The translations under genes were made by a program, and so were the position numbers. Below the pieces are notes generated by a model. It was not told where the DNA came from and did not search any database. It worked only from the letters and a program-made list of their open reading frames with translations. From assembly GCA_964036045.1 (NCBI GenBank), contig OZ038389.1, positions 41,046,064-41,110,063 of the forward strand: 64,000 bases of DNA, written 5' to 3'. Shown here in pieces: positions 41,001-51,620 of this stretch (position 1 is its first letter; each line of letters starts with the position of its first letter). This stretch comes from Eutreptiella sp. 'Long Island Sound 2002'. Taxonomy: Eukaryota; Euglenozoa; Euglenophyceae; Eutreptiales; Eutreptiaceae.

Positions 41001-43017
41001 GGCGGAAGGCCAGAGACGGACGTGGACGCCCCGTGAAAAGGAGGCGTATGCCATCGTCATGGCTCTCAGGAAATGGGCTGGGTACATAGCCCTCCATCCC
41101 GTCACCGTCTGCACTGACGATCAGAGTCTGCAGTCGTGGCACAAGGAGCACGTGGACACCCCCTCAGGTCCCGCCTCCCGACGGGCAAGATGGCACGAGA
41201 CCTTGGCCAAGTTCGACCTTACGGTTGTTTATATTCCTGGAAAGGATAACACCGTGGCGGACTGTCTCAGCAGGTGGGCCTATCCCGCCAGCAAGGGCAT
41301 GCAGGATATCTCTGCCCATGGCGATGAGGCTGAGACCGCTGAAGCCAAGAGGATCATTGAAATGGAGCGCCTGATGGAGGAGGAGGGTGTTAAATGCTTC
41401 GTCGTCATGGCTGCGGATGCCCCCCTCGGAAAGAGGGTGAGCAGAGCGGTCAGCGTACTCGCCCCTGATGGAGCTGAGTCCGACAAGCACCTCTTCCCGG
41501 AGTCTTGCCTCCAGAACGACTGGACCGACGACTACGCCAAGTCTGAGGCCTTTGCGGCCGAGTATAGGGCTGTGACCGACCCTGATGACGGGCAGAAGTG
41601 GCCAAAGGGGCTGACTGAGGAAGATGGCAAGCTCTACCGGAATGGTAAGCTGCTAGTACCAGAGTCCCGGGTGCTCGAGCTTTGTGAAGCTTGGCACCAC
41701 CACATGCTGCACCCAGGGGTCAAGAAGCAAGCCCTTGACATGCAGCGTCGGTTCGAGATCGACCATATCGTTCTCTACACCGCCATCAAGAAGGCCAGGA
41801 AGGGTTGCTCGGTCTGTCAGGCCTGCAATCCCGACAACCGGAACGTCAAGGGGGAACCCCAATGGACCCCGGTTCCTGACCAGCCCATGGAGAGCGTAGC
41901 CATGGACGTCTTCTCCATGCCCGAAGTGCACATTGGCAAGGAGACCTTTGACTGTGTGGTTCTCTGTGTGGACCGCCACAGCGGCTACGTTGTAGCCGTT
42001 CCGGCACGCAAAAAGGGGTTGCTTGCCAAGGAAGTGGCAGTCATGATGATTCGTCATTGGCTGACCGTCTTTGACATCCCCCGCACCATTTGCAGTGACC
42101 GAGGGCCCCAGTTTACTGGTGGCTGGTTCAAGGCTATGTGTTCCCTCATGGGAATACGTCACGCCAAGAGCGTCGCCTATCTCAGCCCGTCTAACGGCCG
42201 TGCTGAAGTGGCTGGACGGCAGCTGTTCGAGAAGCTGCGCAAGATCCACATCACCAATCCACGTCGGAACTGGTTTGAGGAGATGTGGCCTGCTCTGAAG
42301 GCCCATCATGACACCCCCACTCCGGGCGGTTTGTCCCCTCACCAGATTCTGTTCGGCAGGGACCCCCTGGGTAGGGGACTTCCCTTGTCTGGTGATGGCA
42401 TGGCTATGGATGCCAAGGAATTCTTCGCGCGGCAAGAGCAAACGGCGCGGGACATCCGCCAGCAGCTTGAGAAGGAGCATGCTGAGCGTCAGAAGTCTGC
42501 CCCGAGCTCAACAGCGCAGAAGTTCAGGGTGGGAGACCCGGTGTGGGTGATCAGACCCCGCCCTATGGGCACCCACCGCACCAAGACCTGGTTCACACCC
42601 GGCGAGGTGGTCCGCAGGATTGGTGAGGACACCTACCGCATCAAGGTGGGTCACGGACAGTTCCGGGAGCGCCACGAGAGTCAACTCCGTGTGCGGGAAC
42701 CCGACCTCCGTGGCCAACATGTGTCCCTGAGCTATGCCGCACATGAGGCTGATTCGGATGATGACTATGCTGAGCAGGACGACTATACTGTCGAGAAGAT
42801 CCTGGCTCAGCGTCCGAAAGCCTCGGCACCCAGAGGTCTGGAGTTCAAGGTTCGTTGGCGAGGCTATGGGCCGTCCCACGACACCTGGGAACCCGTCTCC
42901 TCGTTCGTGCCGCGGGTCAATACTCCCTTCATGGAGTACATCCGCAAGCACAAGACCAAGATCCACGTTTCGGACTTGGCAGCACTCACCCGGGCGATTG
43001 CAGCCAGGGGTGCCTGA
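38035..43017 (+). CDS. pol polyprotein: protease, MTase-like insert, RT, RNase H, integrase, chromodomain
   Basis: This is the replication polyprotein, 1,660 codons after the gag stop. The protease has D-T-G-A at 38482. A block at about 38950-39350 (L-A-L-D-A-F-S-S-G, then K-Y-W-S-A-Q-D-S-A-W, then V-L-V-V-P-M-G, then W-V-A-S-L) resembles a degenerate adenine-methyltransferase-like fold and is unusual here. The RT has L-V-V-D-Y-R-G-L-N and F-V-D-D at 40414-40425. RNase H has R-T-D-A-S-D near 40905 and ends around 41280. The integrase has an HHCC finger (41695-41830) and a core with D at 41905, D at 42097 and E at 42205, which is D-D-35-E. A chromodomain (42781-42966) closes it. The order PR-RT-RH-IN-chromo is that of Ty3 chromoviruses. 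No internal stop is seen, so it may be young. It ends with TGA. Confidence 0.93.
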   Translation, partial: RSPCSQGPQLGRSQDGDVGSAEPSQSGVDKHKGTAAGGRPGPAPSRGGGVRASEGTNPCTRPSFATKNVFDVLQDLSESIGGSPGPQLDAADGQPEPIVHDLHQSLVELLERPEILSLHAVRRVGRERQLHLKVRALCGEVEKVFDVLVDTGAQVRLVKAGLLPPECLTDSRKPVRLKVANGQYMVGGTKEAAIGLQFLNHRELSRPDLGKEILLHGRFYEAEMDWDMIVGYDFMMETDSGVLPAQASMTLYQDDQLSWLSSPEHHVECQWIHPERNQLEVAALDTEPTGPANQEYGVRPEVASRVVADLGASDLALDAFSSGTSAHLRVCEKYWSAQDSAWKKHWGPHQGLMWIHCPRWDIPRAIAKIRKDRSKAVLVVPMGCTEEESTRHWVASLTNMTLNKVVLPAGESVYQDAKGQPMPPQRWPTEFHYVDGGLDQADTTDFVCVNRIIAEPWRQCFAVPPVDIEESESERPLTEEEWDLVQGYMDQPFHDWGNQREGKGQDKAWWEVDSIVSGSYDGDTFVRRVLDHLSSQDEPIGGNPPTYGDLFRGKTRDGPFGHLGRPPEPKTSGVATPQVSSVVQVPGKAKAESDDCPKIQALRARLKQKYGDTFFSGKPVFPPPVRGPYGEAKIRLRQDPRVYRHREFALRGERKEAMEKILRDLIKRGWLEPCHSELASPCFVVPKKVAGEWRLVVDYRGLNAQTQHDSYTLPLIEDMLQKQHRRRIFTVIDLKHGYHQMPLAEESRACTAMSTPLGPLQWKVMPMGVTNGNAAFQRMLENLLEPVRDCADPFVDDVIIASGDPSMSYEELLEAHERDVTRVLDLLVRHKLTGSSDKATIAVSEVVFAGHVVGNGQRKPIPGKVAAIEHWEKPKTVSELRAYLGFCNYYSGYIKLYAEYAAPMTTMLKGNREETKKGSKKALVWTAESDRAFEGMKQALLSAVGLHLVDPDRGFVLRTDASDYAIGAVLEQVLDDGRHVPVAFWSRVLAEGQRRTWTPREKEAYAIVMALRKWAGYIALHPVTVCTDDQSLQSWHKEHVDTPSGPASRRARWHETLAKFDLTVVYIPGKDNTVADCLSRWAYPASKGMQDISAHGDEAETAEAKRIIEMERLMEEEGVKCFVVMAADAPLGKRVSRAVSVLAPDGAESDKHLFPESCLQNDWTDDYAKSEAFAAEYRAVTDPDDGQKWPKGLTEEDGKLYRNGKLLVPESRVLELCEAWHHHMLHPGVKKQALDMQRRFEIDHIVLYTAIKKARKGCSVCQACNPDNRNVKGEPQWTPVPDQPMESVAMDVFSMPEVHIGKETFDCVVLCVDRHSGYVVAVPARKKGLLAKEVAVMMIRHWLTVFDIPRTICSDRGPQFTGGWFKAMCSLMGIRHAKSVAYLSPSNGRAEVAGRQLFEKLRKIHITNPRRNWFEEMWPALKAHHDTPTPGGLSPHQILFGRDPLGRGLPLSGDGMAMDAKEFFARQEQTARDIRQQLEKEHAERQKSAPSSTAQKFRVGDPVWVIRPRPMGTHRTKTWFTPGEVVRRIGEDTYRIKVGHGQFRERHESQLRVREPDLRGQHVSLSYAAHEADSDDDYAEQDDYTVEKILAQRPKASAPRGLEFKVRWRGYGPSHDTWEPVSSFVPRVNTPFMEYIRKHKTKIHVSDLAALTRAIAARGA

Positions 43018-45343
43018 TCAGCGCCCTGAGCTCTCCCCTGATGTGCTTTGAGGCGCTTGTGAGGCCGACGGATCGTCCCTCACTTGGTTGCTCTCTCTCA
43101 TCTTCCGGTGACCTGCCATCAGAGTGGCCATATACCCCCCCCTGCTGAATCCAGAGGAGGATGGCCCCTCTCTTTCGATTCTATTCGTCACTCCCCACCT
43201 GCTGAATCCTTGGGATACCAGGTAGGGCGACTGACCTTCATATTTTCTGAGCTCTTGGGGCCTTGAAGCCCATACGACGTTGCGCAACGGATGCCGCTGT
43301 CATTGGCATTGCGATTTTGGGTGTGTGGTCTGGTCCCATGGCATTTGCGGGATCCAGACCAGTCGACGTGTGTCTCGAGACTATATATGGCCTGAACTCA
43401 GGCGTTTTACTGTCCACCCTCCTGCATTGCCTTATCCTGACCGTGGCGTGGTTTGGCACTCTGTTCAGAGTGTGTTTACACGCCTATTTACCCAGTTTAT
43501 TGCTTGCTTTTCCGCCCCTCCAGGATGTGTGCTTCTGTATGTTCAGTTTTGTCAGCCCATCGCCGAGGTGTGGACTGTTTTTCCCCCGAGGGGATGCGAA
43601 TCGTATACAAAGGCGCCTTGAGTCGCCGTGTACATGCTCTTACAGCCTGGTCCAGCCTGAACCAGTACCTGAGTACAGATTCTACTGTTTGAGTGCTTGT
43701 GATACCGTGTTGCCCTATTCGCTGTGATGTGGAGATCCTGATGGCGCCAGGCGGGAAGCCCAGTTGCCTGACTACACTCCCAGCGGTCCGCCACTGTCAG
43801 TCCCAGTGTGAGCCTACTGATTCGCAGACGCACTTGCATTCGGATGGCGGCCTCCGGTGCTCCTGACCTCGGTCAGTCTGCCTGGGAAACTGGTGGTTTG
43901 AGGAGTCGACGCCTCCGCCCACACTGCATGAGGACTCCCTCATGTATGGCCTTCGTGGTAATAGGGCGAGGGAAAAGACGGCCTTGATGCCCGATCCCTT
44001 AAGGAGGAGCTCCCTTAAGATCTCTTAAGGAGTTCGGCTGTGGCACTCTGGACTCGCGTCGTATGGATATGGACATGGTGCGCCCGAGGAAGGACCCGTG
44101 GGGACTCTCCCCAGTCGGCGGGCCTTGGGAAGCTTGGGGTAGCCTGACGGATCTTTGTGGTCGCTCTCGACCTGTGGGACCACCTCGGTCGTCGTGTGTC
44201 GCCTATGTTGGCCGTGTATGCCACTGCCACTGTGGTGGTGACCGTAGCAGCCGGCACCCGGTGCGCCTGGTATGGGTTAACGGGTCCTTTGGATGCCGAA
44301 CAATCGCCGCCAGGACCCGGGATTTGATACTTGATACTATACATGCGCTACGAGCCCTCACAGCATCATACCTATCTTACTGTGGGACTTGGGCAGCCTA
44401 CCCTGAATCAGCCTGAGGTGAGGATGTGACACCCCCCCCTTCAGGAAGTGGTCCTGGGTACCCGCTGCCATGCGTGGGTGTTATCGAGCCCCCCCCCAGG
44501 GTTTGAAGCGGTACCCAGAACCCCATGGCTAGGTTACGGCATACAACCGGTCCACTAACCCCAAGTACGGAAGGGAGGACCGGTCTCCGGTCCACTAACC
44601 CCATGTACGGAAGGCGCCCGTTGACGCCCGGTGCGAGCCCGGCGGGAGCGTGTTCCGTGCCGTAAAGCCCCGCATCGGCAACCGATGCACCGCCAGCGGA
44701 GATTTGTGTATCAGAATATCAGGAATCAACAGGGTTTTATTTTCATATTGTTTCCGTCAATTTTTACGCTTCCGTTCTGATACTCACTGTTTTGACTGCT
44801 GGCGGTTGGATCGCGACTTTACCGTAACCGCCAGTTTAACTGTTTATAATGGAAATTTTAACGCAATCCGTCACGAAGGCTCCAAGGTCTTCAGCAACTG
44901 CATGGATGCTTCCGCAATTTTCACATCTTACACTCGCAACCTTAATCCGAATTTTTCAGGATGTCGAAATCGGATTTTCGACTTCGACATCCCCGCACTT
45001 GATTTGACCTCTTTCGAGTGGACCTACGTGCTTCCCTATGCACGAATCAACTTTCCTTTTATCCTGCCCTCCATTTGTCTTAAAGATATGGGCAAAACAA
45101 AGTTGATTCGTGAGGCCACTTGTGAAGGTCATATCTCGTGTTGCTTGCGAGGAATGAAAATAAGGAAACGTGGGATGTATTCACAATACTCCCGACGTAA
45201 TTTAGGAAGCATCATATGCCTTGCGTTTCCACACGTGCGCGCTAGTGTAATGGATCATGGTCAAGAGGGTAGAGTTTGCGTTATAACTCTTTGGCCATGA
45301 CATTGCGTGCGTTAAGATAACTTTCTGAGTGTCTTTTTTTTTC
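43018..45343 (+). other. Non-coding region between pol and the right direct repeat
   Basis: No gene is supported. At 44540-44620 the motif CCGGTCCACTAACCCC followed by a TACGGAAGG occurs twice. From about 44690 the sequence becomes AT-richer and palindrome-rich like the direct repeats. Examples are GGATGTCGAA with TTCGACATCC (44960-45000) and ACGAATCAACTTT with AAAGTTGATTCGT (45046-45112). This suggests that the left part of the same module as the direct repeat starts here. Confidence 0.55.
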
Positions 45344-45592
45344 GACGCCAGATTGTGTCCGCGGACGCTCCCCGTGGGGTGAGCAAGGATTCCAAGACCA
45401 TTTTGAAGCATTTTCGGCGGGGGTGATGTCCGTGCGTCCACAGAAAAATCGAAAGTCCTTCAACCCATCACCCCAACCTCTCCAAGTACTACATGAAGTC
45501 TATTCCAAACTTCGATTCCATTGGAGTTGCGTAAATGGTCTTGGAATCCTTGCTCACCCCACGGGGAGCGTCCGCGGACACAATCTGGCGTC
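45344..45592. repeat. Perfect 60-bp inverted repeat around the edge of the right direct repeat
   Basis: Bases 45344-45403 are the exact reverse complement of 45533-45592 over 60 bp (GACGCCAG ... ACCATTT against AAATGGT ... CTGGCGTC), with a 129-base loop. Only the last 8 bases of the left arm lie inside the direct repeat. In the left copy the left arm is replaced by the LINE-like element, and its remaining arm (31052-31111) differs at one base. Confidence 0.9.
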
Positions 45593-46331
45593 TATAGACA
45601 AAGAGATGGTATATGTAACAAAATAAATGCGTTGACATGTACAATGTATATGTATCACCTCTAAACTATAAAATAGCTTAGAAAAAGGGACGAAATGAAG
45701 GCGACGGCGTCGCCGCCATCAGAAAATCTGACGGCTACGAGGCGTCGCCATCAGGATCTCCACTGAGATCCTGCCCAAACTAGGCCAACCAGTGGTTTTT
45801 GGGCGAAAAACAATGAAATAAAGTGATTTTTGAGTCAAAAACACTCATTTTGCGCGTCTCCCCCCAACGCGTCGCGTAGCCGACACGACGCGTTTCTGTG
45901 GCAATTCAACCTACATATGAAAAGGCCCACTGTTGGGCTACGCCATAGGCGTCTGGGCGATTCCTGGAATCGCCTCAGCATTTTTTGAAAAATGCGTGAA
46001 CCCCCCACTTTTCGCAAAAATGGACCTTCGCGGAACGCCGCGAAAAAGGTCACGCTATAATCTTTTATTTCTAAAAACGATAAAACAATAATAAAATTGC
46101 CTAAAATCTTTGGAAATCGAGAGTTAAATTCTCGATCTGGGGCTGCGTCGCGCAGGCGACGACTGTCGTCGCCAGCCCAAAAAAAGACGTAAAATGACGA
46201 TTTCTGGGGTATTTTACAGAAATCCCACAGAAATCAAGATGCCGTAGCATCAACAGGAAAATTCCTGATCTGGCCTGGCGAAGAGCGCCACAGGCTGGGC
46301 AGCGGGTATGGGTGAAGCACCCCATACCGCT
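45396..46331 (+). repeat. 935-bp direct repeat, right copy (LTR candidate)
   Basis: Same sequence and orientation as 30915-31849, about 99% identical by eye. It ends at the same base, CCCCATACCGCT, and is followed here by an 18-base G run instead of the leader seen after the left copy. Confidence 0.9.
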
Positions 46332-48090
46332 GGGGGGGGGGGGGGGGGGTTGGCTGGGGGGGGGGGGGGGGTGTGTGGGCTTGCGTGTTTGCCCTCTGCT
46401 CCCGCCGTGGCCCCTTCCTCTGCCTGTCCCTTACTCCTCTCTTTTCGCTGGCTTGTTTGGCTTTGTTTTTTTTGGGGGGGGGGGGGTGGCTGGGGTGCTG
46501 TGCGTGGGTGTGGGTGTGTGCCGGTGTCGGCTCCCGGTTCCCAGGGCGCCGGTCCGGGGGGGGCTGACGGCGGGTGGTTGGCGGCAGTGGTGGCGTGGCG
46601 CTTGCGTGGGTGGCTGCGGCTCCTGGTTAGTGTATGGGTGGCGTGGCCGGGCGTGGGCGTGCGTGTGGGTGTGTTCGTGGCGTGGGCTGATGGGGTGGTG
46701 GGCAGTGTGGGCGTGGTTGGTTTGTGTGGGTGCCGGGTATGTGTGCGCCGAAGGCGCAGTGGGTTGGGCTGGGGCACCGTGGGCGATGCAATGGGTGGAG
46801 GAGATGCTGGTGACGCCTACGGGGGGGTGCTGTAGGCGTCGAAACGGGTCTGTGTTGTTGACGTGGGTGCTTCGGGTGACGCGCTGGGCGGCGACGGGGT
46901 TGATGACGCTGTTGGTGTCATAGGTGACGGGGCGGGCGCTGGGGGGGCCTGCGGCTCCGGTGGTCGCTGTAGGTGGTGTAGTGGGTGGTGGCGCGACTGG
47001 TGGTGCCGGCGGTGAGGGTGCTGCCGGTGACGTCGATGGTGAGGGCGCTGTGGGTGATGTCATGGGTGGTGGCGATGTTGATGTGGGTGTTGCAGGTGGT
47101 GTGCCGGCTGGTGGCGCCGCTGGTACTGTCCCTACGTAGGGTGTTGCCTGGGGTGCTGTGGGCGGTGGTGTCGTCGGTGGTGCCGATGGCGAGGGTGACG
47201 TAGGCGATGCACTGGGTGACGGTGAGGCCGGTGTGTGCCGTAGGTGACGCGTTGGGAACGGGTGGTGGGGGGCCGGAGGGGGGTTTGCCGTTGGTGCAAC
47301 GGGCGATGGTGGCGTTGGTGCCGCAGGTGGCGGCTTGGGTGATGGTGCTGTTGGCGATGCCGACGGGGTGGTTTGTCTGCCTGTCTGCCCGCGGAGTCGG
47401 TGCCGGCGTTGGGCGGTTGCCTGTGCGCGTGGTGGTCGGTGCGCCGGGCGCTTGGTGGGCGTGGTCGGGTGCGGGTGTGCGTGTTGGTGTGTACGTGGCG
47501 CGGGTTGCGGGGGGTCTGCGGGCGTCGGGTGCGCTGTTGCCGTGCGTGTGGTGGTTTGTGTTGCCTGGTGGAGCGTGGCCGGTGTGTGCGTTGCGTGGGT
47601 GTTGTGGGGTCTGGTCGGCGTGGGTGGTGTCGGTGTGGGTGTTTGGGGTTGGGTGCTGGTTGTGGGCGTGTCGTTCGCGCGGTGCAGTCGGGCGTGATGG
47701 TGGTGCCGCTGGCGACGTCGATGGTGACGGTGCTGCGGGTGGTAAGGGTGGGACGGTGGTGTTGGCGGTTTCCGGTGTGGGTGGTTTGGAGTGTGGGGGT
47801 GCGGCAGGTGTGGTGCGGGGCAGATGGTGGTGTGCTTGGCGACGGCGTCGCGAGTGCTGCCGGGGGGGAGGGTGTTGTTGGTGATGTTGTGGGCGGCCGG
47901 TGGCGGGTGGTGGTGGTGGCTGTGGCTGGACTGCTTGGTGGTTGTGGTGTCGGCGGGTGGCCCTGATGACGGGCCCTGGGTGTGTGGTGGCGGGCGGGCG
48001 TGCTTGGTCGTGGTGATGGTGTGTCCTTGCGGGTGGTGTTGGGTGTGGTACCATTGGGCGTGTGGTTTGCGATAACTGGGCACTCACCCC
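46332..48090 (-). other. Probable displaced 5' part of the LINE-like element, Pro-rich low complexity
   Basis: The strong plus-strand G+T bias of 14.4-30.9 kb resumes here at once. Minus-strand frames are Pro/Thr/His/Ala-rich and resemble ORF0. They run into poly-Pro at 46332-46376 (two G runs of 17-18), which would join ORF0 at 30914 if the 30.9-46.3 kb unit were removed. The interior (46960-47900) is an imperfect short-period repeat built on GGTGATG and GGTGGTG. No domain can be named, and which frame is used is unclear. Confidence 0.4.
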
Positions 48091-48095
48091 TCCGG

Positions 48096-48502
48096 GTGGC
48101 GCGGGCCCGGTGGTCCGGTAGCCCGTCCGGCAGGTGGCGCCGGGTGCTCACGCATCCCTCCGGACGGCGGCCGCTCCGTAGCCGGCAGGGGCTGGGTTCA
48201 CTGCCGGGCGCACACACTTCCCTCCGGACGGCGGCTGTTTCGTAGCCGGCAGGGGCTGGGTTCACTGCCGGGCGCACACACGTCTGTCCGGACGGCGGCT
48301 GTTTCGTAGCCGGCAGGGGGTGGGTTCACCGCCGGGCGCACACACGTCCATCCGGACGGCGGCTGTTTCGTAGCCGGCAGGGGCTGGGTTCACTGCCGGG
48401 CGCACACACGTCCATCCGGACGGCGGCTGGTTTGTAGCCGGCAGGGGCTGGGTTCACTGCCGGGCGCACACACGTCCATCCGGACGGCGGCTGTCGCGCT
48501 GT
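48096..48502. repeat. 64-bp tandem array, six regular copies plus a degenerate one
   Basis: CCGGACGGCGGCTGTTTCGT, GTAGCCGGCAGGGGCTGGGT and TGCCGGGCGCACACACGTC recur with starts at 48160, 48224, 48288, 48352, 48416 and 48480, exactly 64 bp apart. A diverged copy precedes them. On the minus strand this lies upstream of the LINE-like reading frames, where some LINEs carry promoter monomers. Confidence 0.9.
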
Positions 48503-49009
48503 GGGGACTGCGGGGCTTGGACTTGTTCTTGGCGGCTCGTTCGTCGTCGGGTGTGGGTGTTTGCCGTGGTGGTGTCGTGTTTTTGTGCCGTGGTGCGTGC
48601 TGGCGTGCGGTGCTGCGTGTGTGCCCTGCTTGGCCTGTGTGTGGCGCGCGCTCCTTGCCCGGGCGTGCTGCTGCGCAGGCGCGGGGACACACCCTCTCTC
48701 TGGCGGGCCCGTTTGGCTCCATGGCGGGCCCTGTTGGTGCCCGGCTGTGGCCCGGCGCGCGGCAGTGGGGAGTGTGCGTGTTGGGGGGGGGGGGGGGTTC
48801 GGACCCCTCCTCTCGTTTTCCCCGCCTTGTCCCTCTGTCCCTCTTTGCCGGCCTGCCCTGCCTGCCCACCCTCTTCGTACCCGCTGGGTTGGCCTTGGCC
48901 GGTCGGTTGGTCTTGGCGGTCTGACATGGTGTTTCTTTCCTGTAGGGCGGCGTGGGCTCGGTTCGTTTTGGGGGCGGGTTGCTCGTGTGGTGTGCCGCGC
49001 CGCTTGGCT
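48503..49009. other. G/T-rich spacer before the minisatellite
   Basis: No gene is supported. It contains a G run at 48785-48797 and C/T-rich stretches. It may be either the extreme 5' flank of the LINE-like element or the start of the host DNA around it. Confidence 0.4.
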
Positions 49010-51620
49010 TCTGTTCACCGGTGTGCACGCTCCGTGTGTGGTGTTGTGTGTACGGTGTCCTGGGCCCCCTGGCTCCTGTTCACCGGTGTGCACGCCCTGC
49101 GTGTGGTGTCGCGTGTACGGCGTCCTGGGCCCCCCGGCTCCTGTTCACCGCTGTGCACGCCCTGCGTGTGGTGTCGCGTGTACGGCGTCCTGGGCCTCCC
49201 GGCTCCTGTTCACCGGTGTGCACGTTCTGTGTGTGGCGTTGCGTGTACGGTGTCTCGGGCCTCCCGGCTCCTGTTCACCGGTGTGCACGCTCTGTGCGTG
49301 GTGTTGCGCGTACGGTGTCCTGGGCCTCCCGGCTCCTGTTCACCGGTGCGCACGCTCTGCGTGTGGCGTTGCGTGTACGGCGTCCTGGGCCTCCCGGCTC
49401 CTGTTCACCGGTGTGCACGCTCTGTGTGTGGTGTTGCGTGTACGGCGTCCCGGGCCACCCGGCTCCTGTTCGCCGGTGTGCACGCCCTGTGTGTGGTGTT
49501 GCGTGTACGGTGTCCTGGGCTCCCCGGCTCCTGTTCACCGGTGCGCACGCCCTGCGTGTGGTGTCGTGTGTACGGTGTCCTGGGCCCCCCGGCTCCTGTT
49601 CACCGGTGTGTACGCTCTGTGTGTGGTGTTGCGTGTACGGTGTCCTGGGCCTCCCGGCTCCTGTTCACCGGTGTGCACGTCCTGTGTGTGGTGTTGTGTG
49701 TACGGTGTCCTGGGCTCCCCGGCTCCTGTTCACCGGTGCGCATGCCCTGCGTGTGGTGTCGCGTGTACGGTGTCCTGGGCCCCCCGGCTCCTGTTCACCG
49801 GTGTGCACGCTCTGTGTGTGGTGTTGCGTGTACGGCGTCCTGGGCCTCCCGGCTCCTGTTCGCCGGTGTGCACGCCCTGTGTGTGGTGTTGTGTGTACGG
49901 TGTCCTGGGCTCCCCGGCTCCTGTTCACCGGTGTGCACGTCCTGTGTGTGGTGTTGTGTGTACGGTGTCCTGGGCTCCCTGGCTCCTGTTCACCGGTGCG
50001 CACGCCCTGCGTGTGGTGTCGTGTGTACGGTGTCCTGGGCCCCCCGGCTCCTGTTCACCGGTGTGTACGCTCTGTGTGTGGTGTTGCGTGTACGGTGTCC
50101 TGGGCCTCCCGGCTCCTGTTCACCGGTGTGCACGCCCTGTGTGTGGTGTTGTGTGTACGGTGTCCTGGGCTCCCCGGCTCCTGTTCACCGGTGCGCATGC
50201 CCTGCGTGTGGTGTCGCGTGTACGGTGTCCTGGGCCCCCCGGCTCCTGTTCACCGGTGTGCACGCTCTGTGTGTGGTGTTGCGTGTACGGCGTCCTGGGC
50301 CTCCCGGCTCCTGTTCGCCGGTGTGCACGCCCTGTGTGTGGTGTTGTGTGTACGGTGTCCTGGGCTCCCCGGCTCCTGTTCACCGGTGCGCACGCCCTGC
50401 GTGTGGTGTCGTGTGTACGGTGTCCTGGGCCCCCCGGCTCCTGTTCACCGGTGTGTACGCTCTGTGTGTGGTGTTGCGTGTACGGTGTCCTGGGCCTCCC
50501 GGCTCCTGTTCACCGGTGTGCACGCTCTGCGTGTATGGTGTCCTGGGCCCCTCGGCTCCTGTTCACCGGTGTGCACGCTCTGCGTGTGGTGTTGCGTGTA
50601 CGGTGTCCTGGGCCTCCCGGCTCCTGTTCACCGGTGTGCACGCTCTGCGTGTGGTGCTGTGTGTACGGTGTCCTGGGCCTCCTGGCTCCTGTTCACCGGT
50701 GCGCACGCCCTGCGTGTGGTGTTGCGTGTACGGTGTCCTGGGCCTCCCGGCTCCTGTTCACCGGTGTGCACGCTCTGTGTGCGTGTGCGGTGTCCTGGGC
50801 CCCCCGGCTCCTGTTCACCGGTGTGCACGCTTTGTGTGTGGTGGTGCGTGCACGGCGTCCTGGGCCTCCCGGCTCCCGTTCACCGGTGTGCACGCTCTGT
50901 GTGTGGTGGTGCGTGTGCGGTGTCCTGGGCCTCCCGGCTCCTGTTCACCGGTGTGCACGTTCTGCGTGTACGGTGTCCTGGGCCCCCCGGCTCCTGTTCA
51001 CCGGTGTGCACGCTCTGCGTGTGGTGTTGCGTGTACGGTGTCCTGGGCCTCCCGGCTCCTGTTCACCGGTGTGTACGCTCTGCGTGTGGTGCTGTGTGTA
51101 CGGTGTCCTGGGCCTCCCGGCTCCTGTTCACCGGTGTGCACGCTCTGTGTGCGTGTGCGGTGTCCTGGGCCCCCCGGCTCCTGTTCACCGGTGTGCACGC
51201 TTTGTGTGTGGTGGTGCGTGTACGGCGTCCTGGGCCTCCCGGCTCCCGTTCACCGGTGTGCATGCTCTGTGTGTGGTGGTGCGTGTGCGGTGTCCTGGGC
51301 CTTTTGGCTCGTGTTCACCGGTGTGCACGCTCTGTGTGTGGTGTTGTGTGTACGGTGTCCTGGGCCTCCCGGCTCCTGTTCACCGTTGTGCACGCTCTGT
51401 GCGTGGTGTTGCGTGTGCCGTTTGGCCCTTTTGCGCACGTGTGGTGCGTGTTGTGTTGTGTGTGTGGTGTCCTGGGCCACTTGGTTCGTGTTCTCCGGTG
51501 TCGCGGTGTGTTGCGGTGTGTGTGGTGTCCGGTGTGCGGTGTTGCGTGTGCGGTGTCCTGGGCCTCCCGGCCCCTGTTCACCGGTGCGCGTGCTCGGTGT
51601 GTTGCGTGGTGTGTGCGGTG
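49010..51620. repeat. 65-bp minisatellite array, about 40 units
   Basis: The unit contains GTGTGCACGCTCTGTGTGTG, then GTGTACGGTGTCCTGGGCC, then CCGGCTCCTGTTCACCG, 65 bp in total. Variants repeat with a longer period: the rare form GCATGCCCTGCGTG occurs near 49739 and 50194, 455 bp apart, which is seven units. Shortened units of about 46 bp occur near 50523 and 50945. Because 65 is not a multiple of three and no stop is present, all three plus frames stay open for about 1,000 codons; these are not genes. Confidence 0.95.

Larger units (their letters stand above)
30915..46331 (+). mobile_element. Ty3/gypsy chromovirus unit between two 935-bp direct repeats
   Basis: Two direct repeats (30915-31849 and 45396-46331) bound a 15.4-kb segment that holds one gag-pol of the Ty3 type with a C-terminal chromodomain. 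I find no other direct repeats around gag-pol, so these are the best candidates for LTRs. Against this, their ends are not TG...CA, no clear target duplication or primer-binding site is seen, and 1.9 kb and 2.4 kb of non-coding DNA separate them from gag and pol. G+T-rich DNA borders the unit on both sides. An alternative is recombination of a circular molecule into a resident repeat copy. Confidence 0.6.

Noticed and set aside
48096-51620. Possible CRISPR-like array
   Set aside because: The repeats are contiguous head-to-tail without unique spacers, in a eukaryotic context.
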